Shown here one piece after another: positions 46,149 through 59,873 of a DNA stretch of 64,000 nucleotides (position 1 is the first letter of the stretch; the number at the start of each line of letters is the position of its first letter). Both the position numbers and the translations under genes were made by a program. The DNA is taken from NCBI GenBank assembly GCA_004802705.1, contig SGPL01000029.1, positions 1 to 64,000 on the forward strand, in the 5' to 3' direction. Source of the stretch: Bondarzewia mesenterica (Eukaryota; Basidiomycota; Agaricomycetes; Russulales; Bondarzewiaceae). The notes beneath the pieces are model-generated. The model ran no database searches and was not told the origin of the DNA. It was given only the letters and a program-made list of their open reading frames with translations.

Positions 46149-47534
46149 ATGGCCTTCCTGACTACGCTAGGACTGCTCGCCTTGTTCTCTACCTCCGTCC
46201 GCGGGGGCACGACCATCTGGTCTGGATCCTTCAACGCGTACTCGTCGGTCTCTGTGTTCGACAACTGTACGTGTATGTCGATAGAGGCATGTTGCCAACA
46301 TTCTGACCATCTGTTTTGAATGCAGGGTCTTGGTCAAATGAAGTCGGCGAGTATCAATGGGTATGTCGTCCATGAGCTTGGAACTGGGAACAGTGTCTGA
46401 CGTTTTGGCGTCCAGTATATCCATGGAAGTGAACCCACTTCCCACTACTTGGCCCTTGACCCGTCATACAAGAACCCGGCGGACACCTCCGAGACGAATG
46501 GCTTGAGGGCCACGATCGATTCGACGGCAACATGGAACTCGCAGATGGAGAGAACGGAGCTCATCCCACAGACAACAGAGAACCTCGGGACAGGGAACCT
46601 GTTCTATCACTTCTCCATCATGCGTGATGACACGAGCCCGCCCGAGGTGCGTCGAGGTCTCATATAGCCGTTCTGTGAAAGACAACTAAAGCCATCTTCA
46701 AAAGTCAACGTTGGAACATCAGATCCTGTTCTTCGAATCCCACTTCACCGAGGCGAGTGTTAGATTCAATAGGATCGGATCTGGTACTCACAATAGAAAC
46801 GACACTATTGCAGCTTAAATACGGTGTTTCTCCCAACCAAACCTACCTGGAATGGCATGTCTCATCAAATCCGCAGTGGGGATTGTTCTGGGAAGCCAAC
46901 ACTTGGTACAACTTCGCCTACGATATCGATGTAAGTCTCGCTGAAATATATCCTTCACAGGTGAAAAAAATGACTGACCGTTGAACAGTTCTCCGCAGGC
47001 ACAGTCGGCCTCTGGTTCTCAGAAGGGTCGGCACAACTCACGAAGGTTTTCGACAATATCTCTGCCTCGACCTCCACCAACTCCGAAGACTGGCATGTCG
47101 GTGTGCTGCGCATTGTGAACGACGACACCCCAGAGAACTTCTACTTCTCTGGTGTGTACATCGAGAGCGGTCCGATTACGACAATCATCGGAAGCGGCGG
47201 GAGCGCATCTTCTTCGTCGGCCCCTTCTTCGTCTACTGCTACATCCGCAAGTTCAGCGCCGGCGAGTTCATCGACAACAGTTGCTAGCACGTCGACTGCG
47301 GCTACTACCACGCAGACACAATGGGGGCAATGCGGAGGTGAGTGATATTCATATTGAGAGAAAGCATACCTTATTGATTGCTTGTGCAGGCACCGGATAC
47401 ACTGGCCCGACCACTTGTGTGAGCGGCACCACATGCATTTCTGTTTCCCCTCCGTATTATTACCAGGTGAGTTGGTTTAACTGATTTGGGCTGGTGTCAT
47501 TTCTAAAGATAATCATTGCCCGTAGTGCCAGTGA
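46149..47534 (+). CDS. GH131 beta-glucanase with C-terminal CBM1 (secreted)
   Basis: Secreted glucan hydrolase with broad beta-glucan specificity in this family. Signal peptide MAFLTTLGLLALFSTSVRG; catalytic domain GTTIWSGSFNAYSSVSVFDN, WSWSNEVGEYQWYIHGSEP, FYHFSIMRDDTSPPE, STLEHQILFFESHFTE, WYNFAYDIDFSAGTVGLWFS, DWHVGVLRIVNDDTPENFYF. A Ser/Thr/Ala linker leads to a CBM1 (QWGQCGGTGYTGPTTCVSGT) with four cysteines, ending YYYQCQ. Eight exons: 46149-46266, 46326-46360, 46416-46646, 46705-46752, 46814-46930, 46989-47337, 47390-47466, 47526-47534; 984 nt, 327 residues. The intron 46753-46813 has a GC donor (GCGAGT), the only way to keep the GH131 sequence HFTELKYG. Plant-biomass use is implied. 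Confidence 0.95.
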
Positions 47535-47744
47535 AAGGAGTGAATGGTCGCGACGGTAGCAAAGGTTGGGCAAACTCGGACTGGCACCAGTGTCTTTTTA
47601 TAATGGGATGCAATTTGTGAGCAAAAAGATACTTTCGTAAGTGATAGCAGCGGCAATATTTTCAGGAGATGGATCACTGCATATATGAATGAAGAACGTT
47701 GCTCATGCAAAATCAGAGATTCCTGAGGGGTTATGTTGATGAGA

Positions 47745-48578
47745 CTAAGCAATGATTGCAGGGGACATCCTACCAATGACTCCACACGCTGACCGTGCTC
47801 CCGCGTTTCCAGTTTTGAGAGATTCTGCATTGTCTCCTCTCCCAAGGTCATCGGTACCCTGTAAAGTACATGAGAAGACGAACATAGTATTGACCTCAAA
47901 AACTTACTGCGTGTAAAACGATGGTTCGACTGCACCAGTTGTGTTCAGACTTCCTTCGGGTATAAGTAATTGGCGACTCACCCGACGATGCTCAAAGGAC
48001 CGTTCAAGGTAAGCAGGCTATCCTCAAAGGTAAACTTTGCAGCGCCAGATCTGTCACTCTCGATGTTTCCCAGATCACCCACATGCCTCTCAGCGTCCGA
48101 TGGAGCGCCGTGGTTGTTTTTGAAGGGATTAAAGTGGGGGCCGGCGGACATGCAACCGTTGGTCACGTCTCCCAGTTGACTGTGTAGACAGAATAAGTAC
48201 GAAAATACGGCAGACAATACCCGAGACTCCTCGAGAGATATGGCGCACTGGATGTGGAATCCACGTTTGGCCAGAGGGTCAAGACCTTGTAGGTTCCCGG
48301 CTACAGTGATCGGGCCTGTGCTCGATGCTTGCTCAAAACGTCACTGTACCAGATATACTCGAAGCTCCCGAGAGCACCACAACGGCCTGCATAGAGAAAA
48401 TGCGTCAGACATGATAAGATCTACTCGCCGCTATACAGGTTACCTTGTGTATGATTGGCGTTTCCGTTGGTTTGAAGAGGATCCAAATGATGAACAGCAC
48501 GGCGGCGTTAATAACACCGATGATGACGATGGGTCTGGTTCCCTTCCCGTTCACAGACACAGCACGGTGCGTTTCCAT
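47745..48578 (-). CDS. Membrane-anchored Cu/Zn superoxide dismutase (one-base frame break)
   Basis: Copper-zinc superoxide dismutase with an N-terminal anchor. Exons 48578-48444, 48386-48249, 48179-47982, 47929-47908, 47858-47745, sum 607, one over a multiple of three. N-terminus [15 protein letters not shown] (basic side in) then one [22 protein letters not shown], so the enzyme domain would face the lumen or outside. All metal ligands are present: HIH (after an intron, [13 protein letters not shown]), [18 protein letters not shown], and VLHA; the disulphide cysteines (NGC and SACGVIG) and the active-site arginine in ARSACGVIG too. The break is A4 at 48335-48338 (plus strand): removing one A gives [20 protein letters not shown]. 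An ATG is used at 48578; an upstream open frame starts only with TTG. About 201 residues when corrected. Confidence 0.9.
48335..48338. other. Frame-breaking homopolymer in the superoxide dismutase gene
   Basis: Four As on the plus strand; three keep the conserved TVTFEQ frame. As written, a TGA stop falls directly after VTF. Confidence 0.85.
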
Positions 48579-50398
48579 CTTGGACGGTAGGCGGTGAGAT
48601 GATGATGAGAACAAGATACTTTTAGGACGTCTCAAAATCGCCGTACCGATGCTTTCTCGGTCTCACGCGGGCGGTTCGCAGCGCAAGGATCATTTGTTGG
48701 TACCTGCGCGCGTGAGACATTTTTGTCCTACTGTATCGTGCCACGTGAACGACGCGTCCTACCACATTCAATTCTAAAGTTACGTTTTTCTTCAAAAGTC
48801 ACCGTAGACATAGCGTTCGTATCCCTCTGTCTTCGTTTCTCTCCCAACTCGATCCGCCAAGCCATTCTTCCTTGTTCAGATTTTTGACTAACAATTTATC
48901 CAGGTGAAGAGTTTCTTATTCAAGTTCTATATACATCTGATCTGGCAGCATTCTGGTTGTGCACTTCGAACCCTACCTGTTGGTGCTTGTGGATTGCTGC
49001 TTTTGCAATCCGTTGGGTGATCTCAGGTCACAAGTCGGGCGGTTGCTAGGCCTTGGTATGGTGTGCGAGTTTTGCGCATTGAGCTCATCTGAATCACCTG
49101 CTTGAGTAGATTGACAACTTGGGCTCATCGTCATCCTTTCCGGTGACGCTTCACATTATCCCTTGATGGTGAAGGGATTTTGCATGAGAAATAACCGTAC
49201 TCATGGGCTCGATGACTCTAGCTCGGATAGATCAATTTGGTGCGAATGCTTCCGTCTGAGCGGCACACACCTGCAGTGGTCAAGGCCGCACTAGATCTTG
49301 TCACAATCAATTCTGTTTCTCTTGAGCTCGGATCCTTTAATTTACGCCTTTGCCCCTCTCTTTCCCCATCCCTTCGCGATCAGCACTTCGTACGCACAGT
49401 CAGGGACAGGGGCATCGTTTCATATTCACCACGCACGAACTGCCATCTGAGCATCTTCTGGAAGGCTGATTTCTCGGATTCAGAGACCCCTATTCTACAG
49501 CCGGCCATCTTCGCCCATTACGTGTGCACTTGATATAGATTCTCATTAGATTGGACAATGAACCTCGATTGAACGTCTACCGAGACAGGTTCAGCAAACG
49601 CTGCTTATCTTGGTCCAGGTGGTCTTTTCGGCAGCGCGCGTCTGTTTGCCAATGTGCTCACCCGAAACTTCTTTACGTGGCGGCTCAGGGGCCGGCTCGC
49701 GTGTCTGGAGGCGTTAGACTGTTCCGATCAAGGTGTGGATGTATCCTGCTGTGTGTTCGAGTCTTCAGTCGTTCACAAAATGCTCAGCGGAAGCTGACCG
49801 GAGAGGATAGCGGACAGACATTGAACGGTTTGCGTGCTCGCGTGACTTATGACACGCCTGCGTTCTTCACTTCCGAATGCAATGGGGGGCCTGAATGTTC
49901 ATCGACATCCCTTACGCTGCCATCATGCATGCTCGGCTTTTTTGTGATACTGTCGCTAGTGCTGTATGCATTGGAATGAGTGTCCAAAATTTCATCATCC
50001 TGACTACGTTGACATGATATTATTTGGGAGCAGAGCGAAGCGCCAGACAGGCGTATGGTATAGAGAAGCAAAGGATAAATATTTATCGAAGAAAGCGGAT
50101 GCGACGGTCATATATACTGCAAGTAAGAAAATACCAAAATCATAAAACGACGTGGCACGCAAAATATGCACTAGCTGTACAGCTGCTGAAGAATGTAGAA
50201 TATATGTACATCTGAGTCATATACCCTGACCAAACAAAGCTAATCAAGACACGGGAAGAGGAGGAATATGTATAGGTGAGTGTTGCTGGCCGCAAGCTGG
50301 AGTGGATGACATGTCAAGTATGAGAGAGGATCGAGTCGGAGACAATAAATCGCGTTCCAAGTCCGCGGAAGGGGGTTAACACAGATGACGATGGACAA
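48579..50398. other. Intergenic region without supported gene
   Basis: 1.8 kb between the superoxide dismutase start and the VAP stop, both on minus. Plus-strand open frames at 49237-49533 and 49551-49979 have no recognisable domain, and the latter is Cys/Arg-rich in a way that looks non-coding. The segment from about 50000 to 50240 is AT-rich. A promoter for the dismutase (one CACGTG at 48742-48747) must lie at its left end. Confidence 0.4.
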
Positions 50399-51661
50399 TC
50401 AGAAAAATAGATATGTCGTGACGAAAATAAGAAGGGCGATGATCACAACGACCTGCAATGGCACACCCTCGGGGTGCATAGCACCGTCATCATAATACGT
50501 TCCTACGTCGGAATCCACTGTGGTTGTTCCATCGTCTGACGTGGGCCTGTGTCGCCGTCTGAGTTCCGTTGGACTGGTACCGCTGGACGCGACAGAGCTC
50601 GGATCGGGTACGGCGGCAAGCAGTGCGCGCAGTCGCTGGACCTCAGCTTGTGCTTCTTGGTATTTCGCAAGAAGCTCGGGGTTCGGGTCGACAGGAGGGA
50701 GGGGCGCTGGCACGGGTGCAGCAGGTGGGGTAACAGGCTGTGGCGTGTGCACGTTCACATTCACGACACCCACGTTGCCAGAAGACGTTTCGGGAAGGAC
50801 GGGTGGTTCTTCGTGCATTTCCTCACGCGCAGCGCTGAAGTCGGCGGGAGGCGTTATGGGGCGCCGGATAGTTGACTCGGCATGGCCGTTGAGGCTTGAG
50901 GGTCCACGCACCGTACCATAGTTATCAAATGCCTGTCAATTCATGAGGGAAAAGATATATATGTGAGAAACAGTTGGGCACACCGATTGGCCAGATGGCA
51001 TTAGTGTGGGCTGGTGATGAACGTCATCTTCCTCCTCTGCAACCTGACCATCCGCTGGCAGGTACACAACCTTGATCTTTTGCGATTTGATTCTGTCCGC
51101 CTCATCTGTGTCAGCCACATTCCACTGTCGGGGATGTCAATGAAATTCCATCCGTTGTTTTTGATCGTGGCGTGAGGAAGTGCTACTTACAATGTCTTGC
51201 ATGTGGGCCTCCTTGTCAGGAGTGATAAGAGTGCTCTGGATCAAGAACTTGTCTTTGCATTTGAGATTCAATGGGGGCTCTTCCTTCATCGCCTGCAGCA
51301 TCACTATAATTTCCAATTTCATTAAGTGAGTTAGAAGAGGCGAGGATATGACGACACCTTGGACTTCCACCGTCTCTCCTGGCTCTACCCTCCCTGAATT
51401 TGGCCGTACACAGTACAGCTTAAATAGTCGCGATCAGAATATGCTGAACAGGTTCTGCACAATTGCGCACCTTGGGCGCGGTAGTCTTGACTTTGAAAGC
51501 TACTGGTTCTGCATTGGGATTATTAATGGCGAGGGTACGTTTGACGGACTGCGTCAGGGGTCCTAAGTAGCATGGTTTGCGACCGAGTTATGAGACAAAA
51601 GACAAGCATAGCGCGTACGGTTGAAACCCAATGAATTGCTGGGCTGGAGTGATACGGACAT
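50399..51661 (-). CDS. VAMP-associated protein (VAP/Scs2), ER tail-anchored MSP-domain protein
   Basis: ER membrane protein that tethers FFAT-motif lipid-transfer proteins. The N-terminal MSP domain is spread over short exons: MSVSLQPSNSLGFN, VKRTLAINNPNAEPVAFKVK, LYCVRPNSGRVEPGETVEVQ, VMLQAMKEEPPLNLKCKDKF and LIQSTLITPDKEAHMQDI. Then the linker KIKVVYLPADGQVAEEEDD, a Pro-rich part with a coiled coil (NPELLAKYQEAQAEVQRLRA) and a single C-terminal TM, PLQVVVIIALLIFVTTYLFF, at the very end. The start at 51661 is well placed because the first residues match VAP N-termini. Divergent from the kinase at 52510. Confidence 0.93.
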
Positions 51662-52509
51662 TTTGAGAACGAGAAAACAAACGAGTGAGGGGAAGGTTGG
51701 CGATGTAGTGGATGGGAAATGGGATTGGAGCGGAGCCTGATGCATGGCCTGACATCAGCCCACGTGTTCCAGCTGTGTTTCAACGCCTCCCACGCTCTGC
51801 TGGCGCTGCGCAACTGGATTGTTCACGAATTCTATTTCTAACATTCCTCATGGTACATGCATGACATACACGGTTCTTGTGGAGAGATGAGATGGGCACC
51901 CCGCACTATGTAATATAAGTACCATGGCAATGAGAATATGTTTCGTCGTCGTGTGCCGTGGTTTTGCCGATCTCGGGTCGGCATGATGATATTGGGACCT
52001 GCTTGAAGCCCTCGATTAATGGGACTCTAGTGCCAGCCCAGTCCGAATTCCAGAATACGTTCGCAGTCGTACAAGAGATTTCGATTGACAGCGGGTCAAG
52101 CTCAAGATGAGTTGTTGAGTAATGCCATGTGTAAACTGACAAGCCTGCTGGAAATCAATGTTATTATGAAGAGTGCAGAGGATAAGTCGGACTATATCAA
52201 ATGGACATCGAGAGGACGGCTGAGAAAGTCGGAATTGAATGCCCTGACAGAATTTGCGCCGCGGGAGGATGGTGGATGTAAATTGAGGGAAAGCGGAAGG
52301 TACGTTCATGGCCGGTGATTGCCGGCGGAGAGTAATACATCCGTGAAAAGACGAGCGGGAGAAATACGACGGACCATATCTTTACACACCAGTCTCTTAG
52401 ACAACACAACCGAGCGTATATATTCAAAGAGCAAAGCAGGCTTTGACTCCTCTCTCTTTCTCTCTCTCAACTCCCCCCCTCCATCCAGTTCCTCTCCATC
52501 CGTACCACC
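51662..52509. promoter_or_regulatory. Divergent promoter region VAP / YPK kinase
   Basis: 848 bp. TATATATTC at 52417-52424 lies about 90 bp before the kinase ATG and is followed by a CT-rich leader (52445-52495), a common layout in highly expressed fungal genes. One CACGTG at 51761-51766. No gene recognised. Confidence 0.45.
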
Positions 52510-54567
<2,058 letters not shown>

Positions 54568-55095
54568 TAACCCGACGCTCCGTTGCGCTCCGATTCGTAG
54601 TCCACTTCGCTTTTTTATTCCATCTGCTATCCGTACTTATCCATTCGTTATTTAGTCTCTCCTCTCTTCGTCGTTCGCTATGATATATCGCCCGGATAGT
54701 ATCTCGAATATCGCCTGTGAACGTTGAACCCTCACTCCTTCGGTTTTCTTCTGGATTCCTTTTTTCGTATATCTTCCTTGTCTTCGATCTTCATCCACAT
54801 TGACACTGATGCATACATCTCATCGCGCTCGTTTAGCATATCGTGCCTGCTTATAGTCGCTCGCTCGTTCGTCCATATTACCCGTATATTAATACCCACC
54901 GGAACTAGTCCGGAGCATTGGAATAGACAATCCCCCCCTGTTAGCCACGGTCATCCTCAAGACTTTCGGCCTGAAATTGGTATGCTACGAGTGATCGCGC
55001 TCACGGGCATATTTGCGTCGCTGCAGCGCACAAGTAAGGACATCTAGGACGTGTCAAGAACACTGTTGATCATGGTGAAAACCATGGCTGGCTGC
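54568..55095. other. Convergent intergenic region
   Basis: 528 bp of CT/T-rich 3' sequence of the kinase and permease genes. No gene supported. Confidence 0.45.
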
Positions 55096-57962
55096 CTAAG
55101 CCAACAGGTAGTACAGACGCCATCCATAACCCCACTTCCCGTTCTCCCGTCCCTCCCGCTCTTCAACGTCAAACTTATCTTCCGGAAGTTCGTCATACTC
55201 GTCACGACGCAGGTCCACGGCGCTTATATCGACGAAATCTACATGCCACCATCGCCGTTTCGTACTTACAGATTCGGGCGAGGGCAAGTCGAGGTGCGGG
55301 CGACGTCGGTGGAAGAGCATCCAGAGCAGGAACATGATGAGCATGACCGGAATCTCGATGTAGAACGAGACAAAGTCCACCGGGGAGAAGGTGGGGATGA
55401 CTGAGGACCAACCTTGGACTTTTCGTTCCATACACGAAAACAGCGATAAACAAGATCAGCGAACCAATTAGGAGAGCGAGAAGAGTTGATCACGTACTGA
55501 GGATGAGACTGATAACGGTGACGATCTGTGAAACCATTTTCAATATTTGTCAAGGCTCCGATACGAAGAAGTGAGGCATTCATAAAGACGTTATTACATA
55601 CTACGAAGGGAGGGCCCCAAGGCCACGTCCAGCCGACGCGAAACTTCATTTCTTCAAGTGGCCGACCTTGCTTGACCCACGCAGTCCTGAACCTCCACGA
55701 TGCAATGCCAATGGAGAGCCAAGCGATCTACACATACGTCATCAGGTCAGCGACCATGTCCATTTCGCTAGGAAACGCCAGATCGGAGAGAAGAAACGAC
55801 GGAGACAGGATTCCAACACGTGTAGGGAAGAGAAGGATACGAGATTGGTTAGAAAGCACACCTGATTTGACACACCGACGAGATTCTGCAGCCACCCCCA
55901 CAGCTCACCACTCCCAATGAAACTACTGCCAAAACAAATCACGCTGACGCTGCTTGTCGCGAGAAGTGCGAGCAGTGGTACTCCGCTTCGCGTCGTCCAA
56001 GCAAAGAGAGGAGGCGCCTGAGGTATGGGCGCGGCAGACGCAAGACTATAAAGCACGCGTGTGCCCGCGAAGAGCGCGTGGTTACCGGCGGAGATGACAG
56101 ACGTAAGGATGACAGCGTTCATGAATGATGCCGCGGTATCTAAATGAGTTAAATGAGCGAAGGGGGGTGGAGAAGGTTAGACGCGCATACTGGAACCGAC
56201 TTCATAGAACACGATAGTGAAGGGCGAAGTTGTTGTGCTCTTATTGGACAGGTTGGGATAATCCCATGGTACTGTTCATCGATAGTCAGATCAATAGACG
56301 AAGACAACAAGAGTACTATTACCATTGAGACCGATGAGCAGGACGCTCAGGATATAGAAGAGTAAAATCCTGCGCATACATTCACTCAGGATGATGCAGA
56401 AAATGGCTGTAATTGGGTACACACCGCCAGAAAACAAACTTGACCACCCTCGGCATATTTTTGCTAGGGTTTCTTGTTTCACCTGCTGTGATACCCAAAC
56501 TCTCCGTCCCTCCATCTACAAGACATATACGATCGAATCAGCAATCCCTTTTCAATCTGGTGATTATTTGTCACCGAGGCCACTTGATGCTGGAAGGTCT
56601 CCAACTTACAGGCGAATGAAGCTGTTACGAATACTCGCGCAAAGCCGCCGAAGCCACCAACGAATGGTGCACCTGGAATCCGCCAATTCTCGCCGCCAAT
56701 ATAATGATGTTCGCGATTGACACCTACATTGACCAATATACCGATGACGGTGAAGGTCACGATAGTGGCGACTTTCAAGAAAGACAGCCAGTACTCTGTT
56801 GTTTATCGCCAAAAGAAGCCTTAAGTATGCCATGGCCGGATTGAAGATGAAGTCACGTACCAAGCTCTCCGTAAGCTTTCACATGTATGGCATTGATGCC
56901 CACAAGGAACACCCATAATACCAGGCTGATTATCCACGGATGTGGGACATTCCAGAAGGAAAGGACAAGTTGCGCAGCAGTAAGGTCAGAAGCTACCGAC
57001 ACGGCATCATTGAACCAATAATTCCATGAGAGAGCGAAGCCGTAAGATGGGGAGAAAAAGCGGGTAGCATAAGCATTGAAGGAACCTAGGCAAAGAATGA
57101 GGATGTTTATCAGCGAATGATAGGGCAAGGGAAAACACAAGTCATAAGCAACCAATCAAGACAAAGTAATGAGTAGAGAACAGATGGCATCGCGCATCAC
57201 GGGTGCAGCGCCCATGATTGGAACATCGAGATGCAGAGGGATTATGGCTGTTGCCGAAATGGAATACAATACGCTAGAACCATTAAAGACCTTTGTCGCC
57301 CACAACTCGAAGAGAAACTAGCAAGGCACCGAAGACCTTTAGGACGTATCATTAGAAGCAGAGCAATGTGAGAATCGGCAACGGGTTCTCGGCGAGTCGA
57401 TGTTGGCGCAACACCGTTGACTGCAGCCGTTTGCCGCGATAGGCCATTGGAGTCTGTTTTCGCATCGCTTGTAGAAAACTAGACTCGCGAGAATCACACG
57501 CTGAAATCTCCCGGTGCAATGAGGCCAGTCCCTCAGGGAAGAAATGAGATGGGGGAGCAAGAGACACTCACCGGCGATTGGATATTGAGTGGTCATTTCG
57601 CCTAGCAAGAGCAGTGTGATATAGACGATGACGCTGACAATACCGTAGCAAATGAGCATGCTCGCGGGACCGCCCTGAGCGAGGGACCTTCCAGTGCCCA
57701 AGAAAAGACCAGTGCCTATGGTGCCAGCGATAGCGATCATCTGCACCTGGCGCGAGGACAGTCCACGGTGTAGTTTGCCAGACATCTTGTCGATGGGAGG
57801 AAGGGAAAAGGCACCGGTAGGGAGCGCCGTCGATTCATCAGAGACATCGTACGGCCATTGAAGACGGTCGATACTTGTGGTTGGCTTGATGGTGCCATAG
57901 CTAGCTCCGAAAGCGTTATTGCGTTCTGGAGCAGGCAGAAGAGGTGACTCCTCGGCAGACAT
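55096..57962 (-). CDS. Amino-acid permease (AAP/GAP1-type, APC superfamily)
   Basis: Proton-coupled plasma-membrane transporter of amino acids. Start 57962 (MSAEESPLLPAPERNNAFG); a soluble N-tail then the first TM with the signature LSSRQVQMIAIAGTIGTGLF, GGPASMLICYGIVSVIVYIT and LGEMTTQYPIA. Later TMs: ALSWNYWFNDAVSVASDL, WIISLVLWVFLVGINAIHVK, SFLKVATIVTFTVIGILVNV, AASFMNAVILTSVISAGNHA, LFAGTRVLYSLASAAPIPQA, GVPLLALLATSSVSVICFGS. The C-terminal cytosolic tail ends NGKWGYGWRLYYLLA. About ten exons; internal junctions between 56150 and 56520 were not all fixed. An open frame extends upstream to 58181, but the family start is at MSAEESP. Divergent from the G-patch gene. Confidence 0.93.
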
Positions 57963-58232
57963 TGGAGATGCTGCGTTTCTACGCAGCATCCTCCAGGTAC
58001 CAGTAGAAATTGTATCTGCTACTCGCCGAGATGTCGAACAGAATTGTTGAGTTTTGGATTGCGAGTGAAATTTTGAAAGGCCATGGACTAAGGCGCGCTC
58101 GACGATTGACGCAAGTCTGGCGCTAACGACGTTACTAATAATGTTCCCCACATGATCATTGTCATACTTTCCCACGATCATCTTGGCGGCTTGAGTTGCT
58201 CAGCGGCCGCACATGCCTAGTGTAGACAACAG

Positions 58233-59435
58233 ATGGCTACAGTCACTCACTACATCCACTCAGATTACGACCCCACTCTTGATCGCGAACGCCTTCAGCT
58301 TGAAACAGGCCAAGTCGCTGAGGGATCAGACCAGCCAGTTGAGGAAAATGATCCATGGCAGACCGAGCCCTCGTTTGGCGTTCGACGTCGTCTAGCTAAT
58401 GCCCCTCGTTTTGTTCCCGCAACTTTGTCTTACGACGAATGGGGTAACATCATCAGCCCTGGTGAGCACACAGAAGATAAGCAGGCTGGGGGTTCGAAGG
58501 ATGTTGCAGGCTGGTACAGGGCGCTGACTCGACAGAGTGTTGACCAGAAGCCCACTTTGTCCCCTAATCCCATATCTTCTTCATCCCGCGCTAGATCAAC
58601 TAGCGTTCCTCCACCATTACTTCCGCAACCTGCGTCTTCCCTCCCGCCCAAATCCCGTTCAGAACGGCATCAAAAACTGGATTGGTTTTCACGCACCCTC
58701 CCCTTCTCGTCTGCTCCTGTAACACCTGCACCGCCCAGCACTCTAGCAGAGATTCTGGCTCGAAATCCACCAGCTCCACAGCCGTTAACACCCCCAGTAT
58801 TCCTACATCTCGGACCATCCAATAAAGGCTGGGAGATGTTACAGAGACATGGCTGGACTGAAGGTGAGGGGTTAGGCAGTGGCGTCATCAGGCGTGGAAA
58901 TGCGAGGGCAGAAGAAGCGGAAGCGCTGGAACGCGAGAGATCAGAGGGGTCTCCATCAAAGAAGAAGGGCAGGAAAGACGCGGAAAGAGTGCTTGTCAAG
59001 CAGGAGAGCAATTTGGAGGATGACATCACTCAGATAACTGAGCGCCAGATAATCGACCTTACGCTTTCAGATTCTGAGGACTTGGAGGTCCCCGAAGCCG
59101 TATCTCGCTCTTTTCCCTCGGACTTTGGGTCTCAACCGGAAGACGTGGCGGACGGCAGTCCTTCTACTCGGACCACCCTCCTCACACCCCTCCCAACCAT
59201 CCTCAAGTCCGATCGTCTGGGGATTGGATTGAAGGCCAAAACCGAGGGCCCATATCGTGCTTCCGTCAAGCGTGTAACCCATAGTGCCGCTGCCCTTGCT
59301 GCTCATATCAAGAGCGGAGAGAAATCGCGGCGTAGGAAGCAGCTGTTGGGAAAAGGAAGGAGGGCATTTGAAAGGAGAGAGCGGAGAGAGCGGGCGCAGC
59401 GGAAGGAGATGATGGCCTACCTCAATGAGAGATAG
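58233..59435 (+). CDS. G-patch domain protein, single exon
   Basis: Nucleic-acid or RNA-helicase-cofactor type protein. Intronless, 400 residues, unlike its intron-rich neighbours. The N-terminal part is charged (MATVTHYIHSDYDPTL, RLQLETGQVAEGSDQPVEE), the middle Ser/Pro-rich, and the G-patch core is split: LHLGPSNKGWEMLQRHGWTE, GEGLGSG, with PLPTILKSDRLGIGLKAK further on. The end is Lys/Arg-rich (KSRRRKQLLGKGRRAFERRE), which suggests nuclear localisation. Resembles GPANK1-like proteins but no ankyrin repeats are visible. Shares a 270-bp divergent promoter with the permease. Confidence 0.85.
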   Translation: MATVTHYIHSDYDPTLDRERLQLETGQVAEGSDQPVEENDPWQTEPSFGVRRRLANAPRFVPATLSYDEWGNIISPGEHTEDKQAGGSKDVAGWYRALTRQSVDQKPTLSPNPISSSSRARSTSVPPPLLPQPASSLPPKSRSERHQKLDWFSRTLPFSSAPVTPAPPSTLAEILARNPPAPQPLTPPVFLHLGPSNKGWEMLQRHGWTEGEGLGSGVIRRGNARAEEAEALERERSEGSPSKKKGRKDAERVLVKQESNLEDDITQITERQIIDLTLSDSEDLEVPEAVSRSFPSDFGSQPEDVADGSPSTRTTLLTPLPTILKSDRLGIGLKAKTEGPYRASVKRVTHSAAALAAHIKSGEKSRRRKQLLGKGRRAFERRERRERAQRKEMMAYLNER

Positions 59436-59873
59436 TCAGGTTGGGAAGGGCGAATTGATTATATTCCGAGGACATGTGGATCGATTTCGAGTTTCTCGGC
59501 CACGATGATTTTACTAAATGTAAGAATATTTCGTTGGGTTGTGATACAGATACAGTACATTACAACTCGAGACATGCAAAGCAATAATCAAAGAGCATGC
59601 GTTGAAAAATAGGGAGCCCAGAAATCGTGAAATCTCGTTAAGCTGAAAGAGAAAAGAAGAAAAACCTCTATGTCACCGTACATAATGAATAGAATCGTTA
59701 AGCAGGATTGTTTATCAAGAGACGATAGGTAGAGGGGGTGAGGAGAAAAGGACATGATACATTAGTGCAAACCGGTATTCCTTCCTGCTTTCCAACCCGG
59801 TTTTGAAAAGTTCCTAAATTACTTACATAGTATGATTGGTTTCCTGACTTGTCCGAACGACAGCGCCCAAGAA
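59436..59873. other. Convergent intergenic region
   Basis: 438 bp, AT-rich, between the G-patch and F-box genes. No gene supported. Confidence 0.45.

Noticed and set aside
49551..49979. 142-residue plus-strand open frame
   Set aside because: No domain, odd Arg/Cys composition and no splice or promoter context; probably non-coding.
19693..51766. CACGTG sites in several promoter regions (19693, 27567, 48742, 51761)
   Set aside because: About fifteen are expected by chance in 64 kb; not enriched.
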